Assembly (NCBI GenBank): GCA_943371025.1
Contig: CALRTC020000015.1
Coordinates: forward strand, 1-64,000
Origin: Niveispirillum sp943371025
GTDB lineage: Bacteria; Pseudomonadota; Alphaproteobacteria; Azospirillales; Azospirillaceae
Reading direction: 5' to 3'
DNA: 64,000 bases
Positions 44,365 through 53,945 of the stretch are shown here, one piece after another. The translations under genes and the position numbers were made by a program. How positions within the stretch are numbered: the first letter of the stretch is position 1; the number at the start of each line of letters is the position of its first letter. A model generated the notes under the pieces. The model had not been told where the DNA came from. It searched no databases and saw nothing but the letters and a program-made list of their open reading frames with translations.

Positions 44365-46214
44365 TGGCCGATCTTCTGCGCTTCATCACCTGCGGTTCCG
44401 TCGATGATGGCAAATCCAGTCTGATCGGCCGCCTGCTGCATGATTGCGGCGCGCTGACAGAGGATCAGCTGGACGCGCTCCGCCGTGACAGCGCCCGCCA
44501 TGGCACGACGGGTGCCGGCAATCTGGACATGGCCCTGCTGGTGGATGGCCTGGCGGCCGAACGCGAACAGGGCATCACCATCGATGTCGCCTACCGCTAT
44601 TTCGGCACGGCCCGGCGCCGCTTCATCGTCGCCGACACGCCGGGGCATGAGCAATATACGCGCAACATGGCCACCGGTGCATCGACTGCCGACCTGGCCG
44701 TGCTGCTGATCGATGCGCGCAAGGGTCTGCTGACGCAGACACGCCGCCACAGTCTGATCCTGTCGCTGATGGGCGTGCGCCACGTCGTACTGGCCGTGAA
44801 CAAGATGGATGCCGTCGATTGGGACAGGGGCGTCTTCGACGCCATCGTCGCCAATTATCAGACCTATGCGGGCGCGCTGGGCTTCCGTACGATCCAGGCC
44901 GTGCCCCTGTCGGCATTGGCGGGTGACAATGTGACCAAGGCGTCCAGCCGGATGCCCTGGTACCCGGGCCCGACCCTTCTGGATCTGCTGGAAACGGCGG
45001 ATGTCACCGACGGGATCAATGACCAGCCCTGGCGGATGCCGGTGCAGTGGGTGATCCGGCCCGATGCCGATTTCCGTGGTCTGGCCGGAACGCTGGTCAG
45101 CGGCGTGGTGCGGGCCGGGGATCCGGTCCGGGTGCTGCCCGGCGGCCGCGACAGCCGGGTGGCCCGAATCGCGACCGCCGATGGCGACCAGGCCGAGGCG
45201 CGGGCGGGCCAGGCGGTGACGCTGGTGCTGGCCGACGCCGTGGATGCTGCGCGTGGCGATATCCTGTGCGATCCCGCCCGCCCGCCCGAGGTGACGGATC
45301 AGTTCACCGCCCACATCATCTGGATGCACGAACAGCCGCTGCTGCCGGGCCGCGCCTACCTGCTGCGGCTGGGGACGGGCCAGGTCGGGGCCCAGATCAC
45401 CCATCTGAAATACCGCGTCGATATCCATACCGGAGAGCATCTGGCTGCACAGACATTGGGGCTGAACGATATCGGCCTGTGCAACCTGTCGCTGGACGCC
45501 CCGCTGCCCCTGGAACCCTATGCCAGCAATCGGGCCGGCGGCGCCTTCATCCTGATCGACCGGCACAGCAATGCCACGATCGGCTGCGGGATGGTGGTTC
45601 ATACGCTGCGCCGTGCCGACAATATCCGCTGGCAGCCGATGAAGGTCGACAAGTCCGCGCGTATCGCCCAGGCGGGGCATCGTCCGGCCGTGCTCTGGTT
45701 CACCGGCCTGTCGGGGGCCGGCAAATCCACCATCGCCGACAAGGTGGAACAATGGCTGCATGCTGCCGGCTGCCGGACCATGACCCTGGATGGCGACAAT
45801 ATCCGGCATGGGCTGTGCCGCGATCTGGGCTTTACCCCGGCCGACCGCGTGGAGAATATCCGTCGCGTCGGCCATGTGACGCAGCTGATGGTGGATGCCG
45901 GGCTGATCGTTCTGGTCAGCCTGATCAGTCCTTTCCGTGATGACCGTGACATGGCACGGGCCATGGTCGCCGCCGGTGAGTTCGTGGAGATCTTCGTCGA
46001 CACCCCCCTGTCCTTGTGCGAAGCCCGCGATCCAAAGGGACTCTACGCCAAGGCGCGGGCCGGCAAGCTGCCCAATTTCACCGGAATCGACAGTCCTTAT
46101 GAACCGCCGGAGGCGCCGGAAATCCATCTGCGCCCGGAAGATGGCGATGCCGACGCCCAGGCAGCGGTCGTGGTCGACTGGCTGCAGGCGCATGGAATGC
46201 TGGCGGCCCGATGA
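44364..46214 (+). CDS. cysNC: Bifunctional sulfate adenylyltransferase large subunit / APS kinase
   Basis: This 616-residue fusion of CysN and CysC has an N-terminal GTPase with GSVDDGKSSLIGRLLHD, DTPGHEQYTRNM and NKMDAVDW, EF-Tu-like beta domains, then APS kinase from about 440 with WFTGLSGAGKSTIADKVE and DGDNIRHGLCRDLGF. It drives APS synthesis with GTP and phosphorylates APS to PAPS. The NodQ/CysNC form is frequent in bacteria that sulfate surface glycans. The start overlaps the cysD stop by one base (TGATG). Confidence 0.96.
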   Translation: MADLLRFITCGSVDDGKSSLIGRLLHDCGALTEDQLDALRRDSARHGTTGAGNLDMALLVDGLAAEREQGITIDVAYRYFGTARRRFIVADTPGHEQYTRNMATGASTADLAVLLIDARKGLLTQTRRHSLILSLMGVRHVVLAVNKMDAVDWDRGVFDAIVANYQTYAGALGFRTIQAVPLSALAGDNVTKASSRMPWYPGPTLLDLLETADVTDGINDQPWRMPVQWVIRPDADFRGLAGTLVSGVVRAGDPVRVLPGGRDSRVARIATADGDQAEARAGQAVTLVLADAVDAARGDILCDPARPPEVTDQFTAHIIWMHEQPLLPGRAYLLRLGTGQVGAQITHLKYRVDIHTGEHLAAQTLGLNDIGLCNLSLDAPLPLEPYASNRAGGAFILIDRHSNATIGCGMVVHTLRRADNIRWQPMKVDKSARIAQAGHRPAVLWFTGLSGAGKSTIADKVEQWLHAAGCRTMTLDGDNIRHGLCRDLGFTPADRVENIRRVGHVTQLMVDAGLIVLVSLISPFRDDRDMARAMVAAGEFVEIFVDTPLSLCEARDPKGLYAKARAGKLPNFTGIDSPYEPPEAPEIHLRPEDGDADAQAAVVVDWLQAHGMLAAR

Positions 46215-46329
46215 TGGTGTCGGCATGGACCCTATCGAAACGGTGGCCTGCCTCCATGCCCACCGCCCTTGACTTCGAAGGGCCGAACCCCCCAATTTCC
46301 GCCAGCGAGGCTGGCCCCCAAGAAGGACC

Positions 46330-48579
46330 ATGATGGTGCAGGCGGAATATGGTGCCCTTGACGACGAAGAGGACGTGACGGCGGCCGGCGCCCACACCAT
46401 GTTGGAAGGGCTGCTTTACGTCGCACGCTACCACGGGCTGCATCTGTCGCGTGAGCAGGTGATACGGCAATATGCCCGCGACAGCGCCGAGGTGCGGCCA
46501 TCGGTCATCGTGGCCGCTGCCGACCGCGCCGGGCTGAAGGCCAAGGTTACGCGCATGCGGTTCGAGCACCTGCTGCGCCTGGGGCGCGCCGTGCCGGCGC
46601 TGCTGCGCCTGCGCGACGGCAGCGCCCGGCTGCTGATCACGATCCATAATCATGGATCGCCGCCCCTGGTGGTTCTGCGCCATCCCATGGACGGCGCGCA
46701 GCCGCAGCCATTCGACATGGTCGGCCTGTCGGAAATCTGGGATGGCGAAGTCATCCTTTTCAAGCGCAAGCATGCCGCCGCCGAAGTCAGCAGCGATTTC
46801 AGCCTGGATTGGCTGATCCGCCAACTGGCCAAGGACAAGCGCATCTTCCGTGATGTCGGCCTGTCCGCCCTCGCCCTGTCGATCTTTGCCCTGGTTCCGC
46901 CACTGCTGTACTTCGTGGTCGTCAACCGGGTGCTGGTGCATCAGCGGATATCGACCCTGTTCGTCCTGACGGTCGGGGTGGCGTTCGTCATCATTTTCGA
47001 CACGATCTTCGGCTATCTGCGCCGCTGGCTGGTTGCTGAGGGGTCCGCCCGGACCGATGCCCGCATCAACACCTATATCTTCGACCGGTTGATCGGCCTG
47101 CCGATCGAGGTTTTCGAGCATCAGAGCACGGGCACCATCAGCTACAAGGTCGGCGAGGCCAACCGCATCCGCAATTTCCTGACCGGTCAGGTGTTCACGA
47201 CCTTTCTGGACAGCACCGTCCTGATCGTGCTGCTGCCGGTCATGTTCTACATGCACGCGCCCCTGACCTTCTTCGTGCTGGCCATCGCCCTGATCATGTT
47301 CCTGGTGATTGTGCTGTTCCTGCCGTCCGTCGGCCGCGCCTATGGCCGCGTCGTCCGCGCCGAACAGCGCAAAGGGTCGCTGCTGATCGAGACGATCTAT
47401 GGCATGCGCACCATCAAGACGCTGGCGCTGGAGGGACGGCGCCGGCACCAATGGGATGACGCCGCGTCGGAGGCCGTTCTGGCCCACCGCGAGATGCAGT
47501 TCCTGACCAATGTGCCACAGACCATCCTGCAGCCGCTGGAAAAGCTGATCTATTCCGGCTCGCTGCTGCTTGGCTGCTATCTGGCGCTGACCTCGAAGGA
47601 AGGGGCCGTCGCCATCGGCGGACTGGTCGCCTTCACCATGCTGGCCGGCCGCGTGACCCAGCCCTTCATGCAGATCGCCAGCCTGCTGCAATCGGTGCAG
47701 GAGGTGCGCGGCGCACTGGCCCAGGTCGCGTCCCTGGTCAATGTGCCGGCGGAGGACACGCGCTCCACTCACGGCCTGCGGCCGCGCTTTGCCGGCCATA
47801 TCATGTTCGACGATGTCCGGTTCCGCTATCCGGGGTCACAGACCTATGCGCTGGATCGCGTCTCCTTCAACCTGCCGCCGGGCAGTGTCACCGGCATCAT
47901 GGGCCGCAGCGGATCGGGCAAGACCACCGTCACCCGCATGCTGCAGGGCCTGCATCAGGATTACGGCGGGCTGATCAAGATCGATGGCACCGATCTGCGC
48001 CAGATGGACCTGTCCCATCTGCGCGCCAATCTGGGCGTCGTCCTGCAGGAGAATTTCCTGTTCACGGGCACCATCCGCGAAAATATCGGCATCGCCCGCG
48101 CCGACGCGACCTTTGAGGAGGTCATTGAGGCCGCGCGGCTGGCGGGCGCGGAAGAGTTCATCGAGCGGTTGCCGGCCGGCTATGACACCATGCTGACAGA
48201 GGGGGCCACCAACCTGTCGGGCGGTCAACGCCAGCGCCTGGCCATCGCCCGCGCCCTGCTGGTGGACCCGCCCATCCTGATCCTGGATGAAGCGACCAGC
48301 GCGCTGGACCCGGACAGCGAGGCCATCGTCAACAACAACCTGCGGCACATCGCCGAAGGTCGGACGATGGTTGTCATCTCCCACCGGCTGGCATCGCTGG
48401 TCGATTGCGACCAGATCATTGTCATGGACCGCGGCACCGTGATCGACATCGGTACGCACCAGGAACTGGTCGTGCGTTGTCCCATCTACCGGCACCTCTG
48501 GTTCCAGCAGAACAGACACCAGTCCCCGCCCACCGGAGCAAGCAGCCATGAACGGTCGATCACTGGTCCTGCGTCCTGA
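46330..48579 (+). CDS. Type I secretion ABC transporter with C39-like domain
   Basis: This 749-residue HlyB-type exporter has an N-terminal C39-like domain (ITAAGAHTMLEGLLYVARYHGL region) without the catalytic cysteine, hence non-proteolytic. A membrane domain with about six helices spans 160-430. The ATPase has GRSGSGKTTVTRMLQG (Walker A), NLSGGQRQRLAIARA (signature), ILILDEATSALD (Walker B) and the SHRL switch. It exports RTX-like proteins with the HlyD partner that overlaps its last 32 bases. The start may be the second ATG (46333). The 115-base gap before it holds no gene; AAGGA is the ribosome site. Confidence 0.93.
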   Translation: MMVQAEYGALDDEEDVTAAGAHTMLEGLLYVARYHGLHLSREQVIRQYARDSAEVRPSVIVAAADRAGLKAKVTRMRFEHLLRLGRAVPALLRLRDGSARLLITIHNHGSPPLVVLRHPMDGAQPQPFDMVGLSEIWDGEVILFKRKHAAAEVSSDFSLDWLIRQLAKDKRIFRDVGLSALALSIFALVPPLLYFVVVNRVLVHQRISTLFVLTVGVAFVIIFDTIFGYLRRWLVAEGSARTDARINTYIFDRLIGLPIEVFEHQSTGTISYKVGEANRIRNFLTGQVFTTFLDSTVLIVLLPVMFYMHAPLTFFVLAIALIMFLVIVLFLPSVGRAYGRVVRAEQRKGSLLIETIYGMRTIKTLALEGRRRHQWDDAASEAVLAHREMQFLTNVPQTILQPLEKLIYSGSLLLGCYLALTSKEGAVAIGGLVAFTMLAGRVTQPFMQIASLLQSVQEVRGALAQVASLVNVPAEDTRSTHGLRPRFAGHIMFDDVRFRYPGSQTYALDRVSFNLPPGSVTGIMGRSGSGKTTVTRMLQGLHQDYGGLIKIDGTDLRQMDLSHLRANLGVVLQENFLFTGTIRENIGIARADATFEEVIEAARLAGAEEFIERLPAGYDTMLTEGATNLSGGQRQRLAIARALLVDPPILILDEATSALDPDSEAIVNNNLRHIAEGRTMVVISHRLASLVDCDQIIVMDRGTVIDIGTHQELVVRCPIYRHLWFQQNRHQSPPTGASSHERSITGPAS

Positions 48580-49912
48580 CGCGCGGACCGAAAGCGCCGA
48601 TCAGGACATTAATGATTTCCAGTCCCATATGGCGGAAATCACCGGCGCGCCCTATCCGCGGCGCGTGCGCATCACGGTGCATGTGCTGCTGGCCATGCTG
48701 GTGGTCGCCATCACGGCCAGTTCTGTGCTGCAGCTGGACCGCGTCGTGACCGGCATGGGCCGTCTGGTGTCCCGCAGCCCGACCCTGCTGGTCCAGCCGC
48801 TGGAGCCGTCCGTCCTGCGCCAGATCCATGTCCGGCCGGGCAATGTGGTGGCAAAGGGTGATCTGCTGGCGACATTGGACCCCACCATCTCCACCGCCGA
48901 CGTGACGAAGCTTGTCTCCACCCAGGACGCCCTGCGCATGCAGATCGCCCGTCTGGAGGCGGAGCAGAACGGCACGGACCTGCCCAAACCAGCGGACGAT
49001 GACGAGGCGGCCAAGACGCAATATTCCATCTGGAAATCCCGCATCGCCGAGCGTAACGCCCGCGTCGCCGTCTTCGAGCAGAAGATGCAGGCGACAACCG
49101 GCCTCATCGAAAGCGGCCTGCGCGATGCGGAGCATTTCCGGTCCCGCCTGAAGGTCAGCGACGAGATCGAGCAGATGCGCTCCGAACTGGCACGCAAGGA
49201 GGTGGGCAGCCGGCTCAACGTGCTTCTGGCCCAGGACACCAAGGCGGAAATCGCCCGCAACCTGTCCAACAGCGAACAGCAGGTGCGTACCTCCCGGCAT
49301 GAACTGGAAAGCCTTCAGGCCGAGCGTGAGGCCTATCTGCAGGAATGGCGCTCCAGCCTGACCAAGGAGCTGGTGGCCCGCCGCAGCGAGCTGGCGCAGG
49401 TGGAGGAGGATCTGGGCAAGGCGCAATTCCGGCGCGGTCTGGTTGAATTGCGCGCCGTGGCCGATGCAACCGTCGTCAGTGTTGCCGATGCCGGCCCCGG
49501 CTCGGTGATCCCGTCGGGAGAGATCATTGTCAGCCTGATGCCGGCCAACGCCACCCTGGAAGTTGAAGCCGACGTGCAGGGCATGGACCAGGGCTTCGTC
49601 AAGGTCGGCGACGAGGTGCAGGTGAAGCTGGATGCCTATGACTTCACCCGCTATGGCACCGTCCGGGCGGAGGTCCGTTCGATCAGCGAGGACAGCTTTA
49701 CCCAGAAGGATGACGGCACCGTGGCGCAGCAGCGCTATTACAAGGTGCGGGCGGAGATCAAGTCGGTGGACCTGCGCAATGTGCCGGACACGATCCGCCT
49801 GATCCCCGGCATGCCGCTGCAGGCCGATATCGTGGTCGGCCGCCGTCCGATCATCGCCAGCCTGCTGGACAAGGTCATCGCCAACACCATGGAAGGGATG
49901 CGGGAGCCCTGA
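48548..49912 (+). CDS. HlyD-family type I secretion adaptor
   Basis: This 454-residue protein has a short cytoplasmic N-terminus and one membrane segment (VHVLLAMLVVAITASSVLQL). A lipoyl half follows (VQPLEPSVLRQIHVRPGNVV), a long coiled-coil (ALRMQIARLEAEQNG; LESLQAEREAYLQEW; ELAQVEEDLGKAQ), then the second lipoyl half and beta-barrel ending in IPGMPLQADIVVGRR. It links the ABC exporter to an outer-membrane TolC channel, not encoded here. It overlaps the exporter gene by 32 bases. The likely cargo is the RTX protein at 54845-55753. Confidence 0.94.
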   Translation: MNGRSLVLRPDARTESADQDINDFQSHMAEITGAPYPRRVRITVHVLLAMLVVAITASSVLQLDRVVTGMGRLVSRSPTLLVQPLEPSVLRQIHVRPGNVVAKGDLLATLDPTISTADVTKLVSTQDALRMQIARLEAEQNGTDLPKPADDDEAAKTQYSIWKSRIAERNARVAVFEQKMQATTGLIESGLRDAEHFRSRLKVSDEIEQMRSELARKEVGSRLNVLLAQDTKAEIARNLSNSEQQVRTSRHELESLQAEREAYLQEWRSSLTKELVARRSELAQVEEDLGKAQFRRGLVELRAVADATVVSVADAGPGSVIPSGEIIVSLMPANATLEVEADVQGMDQGFVKVGDEVQVKLDAYDFTRYGTVRAEVRSISEDSFTQKDDGTVAQQRYYKVRAEIKSVDLRNVPDTIRLIPGMPLQADIVVGRRPIIASLLDKVIANTMEGMREP

Positions 49913-49928
49913 CATAAGGTCGCGCCTT

Positions 49929-50000
49929 CCCACCTGCTGCCGGCACGCGGCGGGTGGGGGTGCCGTTCCTGGATCAAGGGCCGGCCAAGCCCGCGGATGC
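49929..50000 (+). repeat. Hairpin plus partial copy of the structured repeat (degenerate)
   Basis: CCCACCTGCTGC (49929-49940) pairs with GCGGCGGGTGGG (49947-49958), a 12-bp stem with two G-T pairs, 17 bases past the HlyD stop; it may act as terminator. At 49984-50000, GCCAAGCCCGCGGATGC is identical to the linker and hairpin-2 left half of the copy at 61390. The right half and the final palindrome are missing. The rest of the gap to 50097 is AT-rich and likely contains the next promoter. Confidence 0.4.
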
Positions 50001-50097
50001 TCATTGTAAGCTCTTGGTAAGGCTGATAAAATGTTCGTTGTTCGGTCTTGTCGCAAGATACCGAGGGCAGTTTGCCATTTCGATAGAATGAAAGACC

Positions 50098-51120
50098 ATG
50101 ACAATAATTAAATTAATCAAATATTCCTGGGCAAACGCCCCTGACATTTACGACTATGCTCGCGCGCGCACGACGGCATTATTCAAGCCCAATCATGTCC
50201 GGCGCCGCTGGGATGGCGATGTATCGCTGCAAGGGGCCAAGCGTGTTGCTGTTTTCAATCATTTCGACACACATGGCGTCGTTCATGACTATGTCGAATA
50301 TTATATCCAGGAAATGCAGAAGGCCGGATTCGCCGTCATTTTCACGTCGAACTCGCCGAAATTCCCCGAAAGCAGCGTCAAGCAGCTGAAGCCTTTGGTA
50401 TCGAAGATCATCTGGCGTGCAAATGTCGGCTATGATTTCGGCGCCTTCAAGGACGGTATCGCCGCCATTCCGGATTCCCAGGCGCTGGACATGCTGCTGG
50501 TCACCAATGACAGCATGTACGGGCCATTGCGGGATCTGCCGGACATCATTGCGGAATCGGATCCCTCCCAGGCGGATGTCTGGGGCATTACCGACTGTTG
50601 GGACCGTCAGTTCCACCTGCAAAGCTACTTCCTGCTGTTCCACCCCAAGGCGCTGCGCAGCAAGGCCTTCCAGCAGTTCTGGAAGCGCCTGCCCTATTAC
50701 CAGCGCAAACGGTGGGTGGTCCGGTATGGTGAAATCGGCCTGACGCCGTACTTGCAGCGCTATGGCCTGCGCTGCCAGGCGCTGGTTCCCTATCGCCAGA
50801 CGGTCAGCACGCTGGCCCCGCGGATCGAATCCTATCTGGAGGAAACCAAGCCGGACGAGGATCCGATCCGTTATCGCTATCTGGAAACCATTGCCCGCGC
50901 CATCCGCGATGGCGTGCCGCTGAACCAGACCCATTTCTTCTGGGATCACCTGCTGGGGCCGGCGCGCTGCCCCTTCATCAAGCGCGACCTGCTGCAGCAC
51001 AACCCGATGGCCATCCCGTTCCTGCACCATTGGGAGCGCATCCTGGCCGGCCATTCCCAGTATGACAGCCGGTTGATCGTCCGCCATCTGGAACGGACGA
51101 TGCGCAATCGCGTCTATTGA
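50098..51120 (+). CDS. Rhamnan synthesis protein F (RgpF)-like glycosyltransferase
   Basis: This 340-residue protein matches the RgpF family, with GAKRVAVFNHFDTHGVVHDY, ANVGYDFGAFKDGI, LLVTNDSMYGPLRDL (acidic NDS motif) and YFLLFHPKALRSKAF. RgpF-type enzymes add rhamnose or related sugars to polysaccharides. Upstream AT content and the codons at its start (ATAATTAAATTAATCAAATA) differ from its neighbours but the rest is typical. It is convergent with the next gene, overlapping by seven bases. Confidence 0.88.
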   Translation: MTIIKLIKYSWANAPDIYDYARARTTALFKPNHVRRRWDGDVSLQGAKRVAVFNHFDTHGVVHDYVEYYIQEMQKAGFAVIFTSNSPKFPESSVKQLKPLVSKIIWRANVGYDFGAFKDGIAAIPDSQALDMLLVTNDSMYGPLRDLPDIIAESDPSQADVWGITDCWDRQFHLQSYFLLFHPKALRSKAFQQFWKRLPYYQRKRWVVRYGEIGLTPYLQRYGLRCQALVPYRQTVSTLAPRIESYLEETKPDEDPIRYRYLETIARAIRDGVPLNQTHFFWDHLLGPARCPFIKRDLLQHNPMAIPFLHHWERILAGHSQYDSRLIVRHLERTMRNRVY

Positions 51121-53945
51121 CGGCCCGCCGCCATGGCGATCAGCGCATCGTTGATCGCCGATGGCGTCATCTCCAGGGACAGCAATATCCCCTTTCCATA
51201 GGCGCGCAGCCGTTCAGCCTGCGCGCCCAGATCAAACGTGGCCACCGGCAGCCCGGTCGAGAACAGGTGCGTCAGCGCGTAGCACCAGGTCTCTGGCCAG
51301 GTTGAGGGCAGGAAACCCGCATGCGGCGCCAGCCGCGCCAACAGGTCCGGCGCTTCCCCCTCCTCATAGGGGCCTGTGACATCCACCCGTCCGGTATCAA
51401 ACAGCGCCGCGTCATCCAGCGTATAGCCCATGACGATGAAGCGCAGCGGCAAGTCGCGGGCAGCCGCGTCCAAGGCGCAGGCCAGCAGCAGGGCGAAACC
51501 CTTGGGCGGACCGATCGCCCCCGCAATCAGCACCGACCAGGGACGCTGATCCGGATCGGCCCTCACCACCGGGCCAACGATCGGCGCGGTCCCGTCCTCA
51601 ATTGCGACCATCTGCACCGGCGCGCCGGGCGCATAACGGACGATTCGCCGGGCGCTGTCGGGCGTGGCGCAATCGACAGCATCCGCGCCCTCCAGCACCC
51701 GGCGCGTGCCGTCACGCCATTGGGCGACCGAGACATCAATTCCCAGCAGATCGCCGTTATCGATCACGCATTGCTCGCAACCAGTCACGTCTGGTTCACC
51801 GCAATAACGGCCATCCTGCGTTGTCAGGGTGATGCGGGGGCATATCCATGCGTAATCGTGCAGATGCACGCGATAGGGGAACCAGCCGGTCAGACGGGAC
51901 AGGACCGGCAGATCCAGATTGAACAGATGATGGATTTCCATCCGTTCAACACCCAACTGACGCAGATCGGCCAGCAGATCAGCCAACCCGTCCGCCAGAT
52001 CATAGACCAGATTGGGCAGGTCCGGCCGGCCGGGCACCTCCAGACGCAGCGAACGCGCACCCTCCGCTGTCCGTTCCGGACGCAGGATCAATGTCGACAC
52101 ACCCGCCGCTGCACACCGCGCGACGCGCGCGGTGACGAACCGGTCCGTCCCGCCCCCCAGTGTGGCGCAGACCAGCAGCAGCGGGAAAACCGTCCCCTGC
52201 CCCACCAACCGGGCAATATCCAGCTGGCGCCGGGCCGCGGCCAGCGGGTCAGCTGCCAGGAAACAATGAATTTCCTGCTCATAGCCAGGGTAGCGCTGTT
52301 CCAGAATCGCCAAGGCGTTGCGGATGCGACTCTGCTTCTCCGGACCGAAGGAGCCGCCGCCGACATGACCGACGAAAACATCCAGTGCCAGCACATGCCG
52401 CCAGCCCAGGGCCGTCGCCCGCAGGCAGAAATCATTCTCCTCGCCATAGCCCGTGCCGAAGGCCACCGCATCGAACCAGCCGGTCCGGTCCAGGCAATCC
52501 CGGCGGATATACATGCAGAAGCCGACCGCGGTCGGTATCGGCGCGACTTGTCCGGCAAGCGCCGACTGGGCCACGCTGTCCAGCCCGGCCGGATCGACCT
52601 GATCCAGCGGCGTGCGGTCATTTCCGGTGGGATAGGAACAGATGGTCGCATCGTTGGACCAGGGCGTGGCCGTGCCGATATCCGATGAAAGGTAGGCCGC
52701 CGCGCGCAGGCGATGCAACCAGCCTGCGGAAACGATGGTGTCTGCATTCAGCAGTACCACATCCCGGTCCGCGGATACGGCCATGCCGATATTGACGCTG
52801 CGCACGAAGCCCAGATTGCCGGGGTTGCGGCGCAGCAAGATATGCCCGGCTCTGGCCAAACCATCCAGGAATGGCACCAGGGCCGGAATGGGTCCGGCAT
52901 CATCGACGGCGATAATCCGCATCGGTGCGCCGGCATCATTTTCCAGCAGAGCCGCAAAGCACGCCCGCGTCGCCGCCTCGTCCCCATAGACGGGGACAAT
53001 CACGTCGACAACATCATCTGTCCGCCCCCGCGACGCCGCCTGCGCCCCGGCGGGCAGATGCAGGGGTTCCCCCGTCAGTTCGAACAGCAGCCGGGGGCGG
53101 GCGATGTCGTTCGGCACCGGTACCGACAGAAGGGGGGCATCCAGCAGGTCCGCGATGGGCTGACCACCGGGAGGGACAGAAACATGACGCGACAGCAGCC
53201 GGTCCCCGTCCAGCAGTAATACCGCTACCGGCCGGCCCGGTGCGGCCAGATCCAGCACGCGGGCCTGCCAGTGCCCATCTTCCCGTTCCTCGACCAAGCC
53301 CGTCAGCCGCGGCGGCCGCAAGCTCACGGCATCGATCGCCGGGCCCACTGCCTGCCCATCGACCAGCACCAGCGGATCAATGATGCCGCGCAAAGGCTCC
53401 GGCAGGCGAATCGCCACGACACGGACGCCATCACCCGATGCGGCCAGGGTTTGATCGGCCAGAATCAGGCCCCGCCAGACCATCGCCAGTCGCTGCGCTG
53501 TCGGCGGCAGGATGCAATGCACCGTCCGCCCGGCGATATAGGTCAGGGGTGCGCCGGCGCGCGCCACCTGATCCATCAACTTGCGAATGGCATCGACATC
53601 GGTTTCCGCGTGCCAGGACAAAGCGGCGAGGACGGAGCCATCAATCACGCCCAGTCCGAGCAGGCCCTTGGCCGCCGTGAGGTGATAGGGATCGAGCGTC
53701 AATACCCGCCGCAGAAGATGACGGGCCTCCTCGGCATCGCCACAGCAGAATCGCATGGTGGCAACGACGGTAAGGTCATCGGCAGCGGCCGGTACCAGAC
53801 GACCAAGATATTCGCCCAGCAACCGGGCCCTGTCATGATCGCCCCTGGCAAGCGCTTCCAGCAGTTCGGTCCGCAGACGTAGGCGCAATGGCGCGGCCGC
53901 CGCCCCCGCATCAGGTTGCGCCTGCGGATCCTGTCCCTGGGCCAT
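51114..53945 (-). CDS. Two-domain glycosyltransferase (GT2 fused to GT4-like)
   Basis: This 943-residue protein has a helical TPR-like N-terminus (1-100) and a beta region. A GT-A family 2 domain spans about 310-560 (VDVIVPVYGDEAATRACF, LLNADTIVSAGWLHRL, FGTGYGEENDFCLR), and a GT-B-like domain about 590-940 (LLLVCATLGGGTDRF, HLHDYAWICPR, SVLIAGAIGPPKGFALLL, then LPSTWPETWCYALTH). The two domains could add two successive sugars. ATG 53945 overlaps the previous TGA by one base, so translation is coupled with the gene at 53945-54733. A CysX2C pair at CEQCVIDNGD lies in the GT-B part. Confidence 0.87.
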   Translation of the reverse strand: MAQGQDPQAQPDAGAAAAPLRLRLRTELLEALARGDHDRARLLGEYLGRLVPAAADDLTVVATMRFCCGDAEEARHLLRRVLTLDPYHLTAAKGLLGLGVIDGSVLAALSWHAETDVDAIRKLMDQVARAGAPLTYIAGRTVHCILPPTAQRLAMVWRGLILADQTLAASGDGVRVVAIRLPEPLRGIIDPLVLVDGQAVGPAIDAVSLRPPRLTGLVEEREDGHWQARVLDLAAPGRPVAVLLLDGDRLLSRHVSVPPGGQPIADLLDAPLLSVPVPNDIARPRLLFELTGEPLHLPAGAQAASRGRTDDVVDVIVPVYGDEAATRACFAALLENDAGAPMRIIAVDDAGPIPALVPFLDGLARAGHILLRRNPGNLGFVRSVNIGMAVSADRDVVLLNADTIVSAGWLHRLRAAAYLSSDIGTATPWSNDATICSYPTGNDRTPLDQVDPAGLDSVAQSALAGQVAPIPTAVGFCMYIRRDCLDRTGWFDAVAFGTGYGEENDFCLRATALGWRHVLALDVFVGHVGGGSFGPEKQSRIRNALAILEQRYPGYEQEIHCFLAADPLAAARRQLDIARLVGQGTVFPLLLVCATLGGGTDRFVTARVARCAAAGVSTLILRPERTAEGARSLRLEVPGRPDLPNLVYDLADGLADLLADLRQLGVERMEIHHLFNLDLPVLSRLTGWFPYRVHLHDYAWICPRITLTTQDGRYCGEPDVTGCEQCVIDNGDLLGIDVSVAQWRDGTRRVLEGADAVDCATPDSARRIVRYAPGAPVQMVAIEDGTAPIVGPVVRADPDQRPWSVLIAGAIGPPKGFALLLACALDAAARDLPLRFIVMGYTLDDAALFDTGRVDVTGPYEEGEAPDLLARLAPHAGFLPSTWPETWCYALTHLFSTGLPVATFDLGAQAERLRAYGKGILLSLEMTPSAINDALIAMAAGRQ

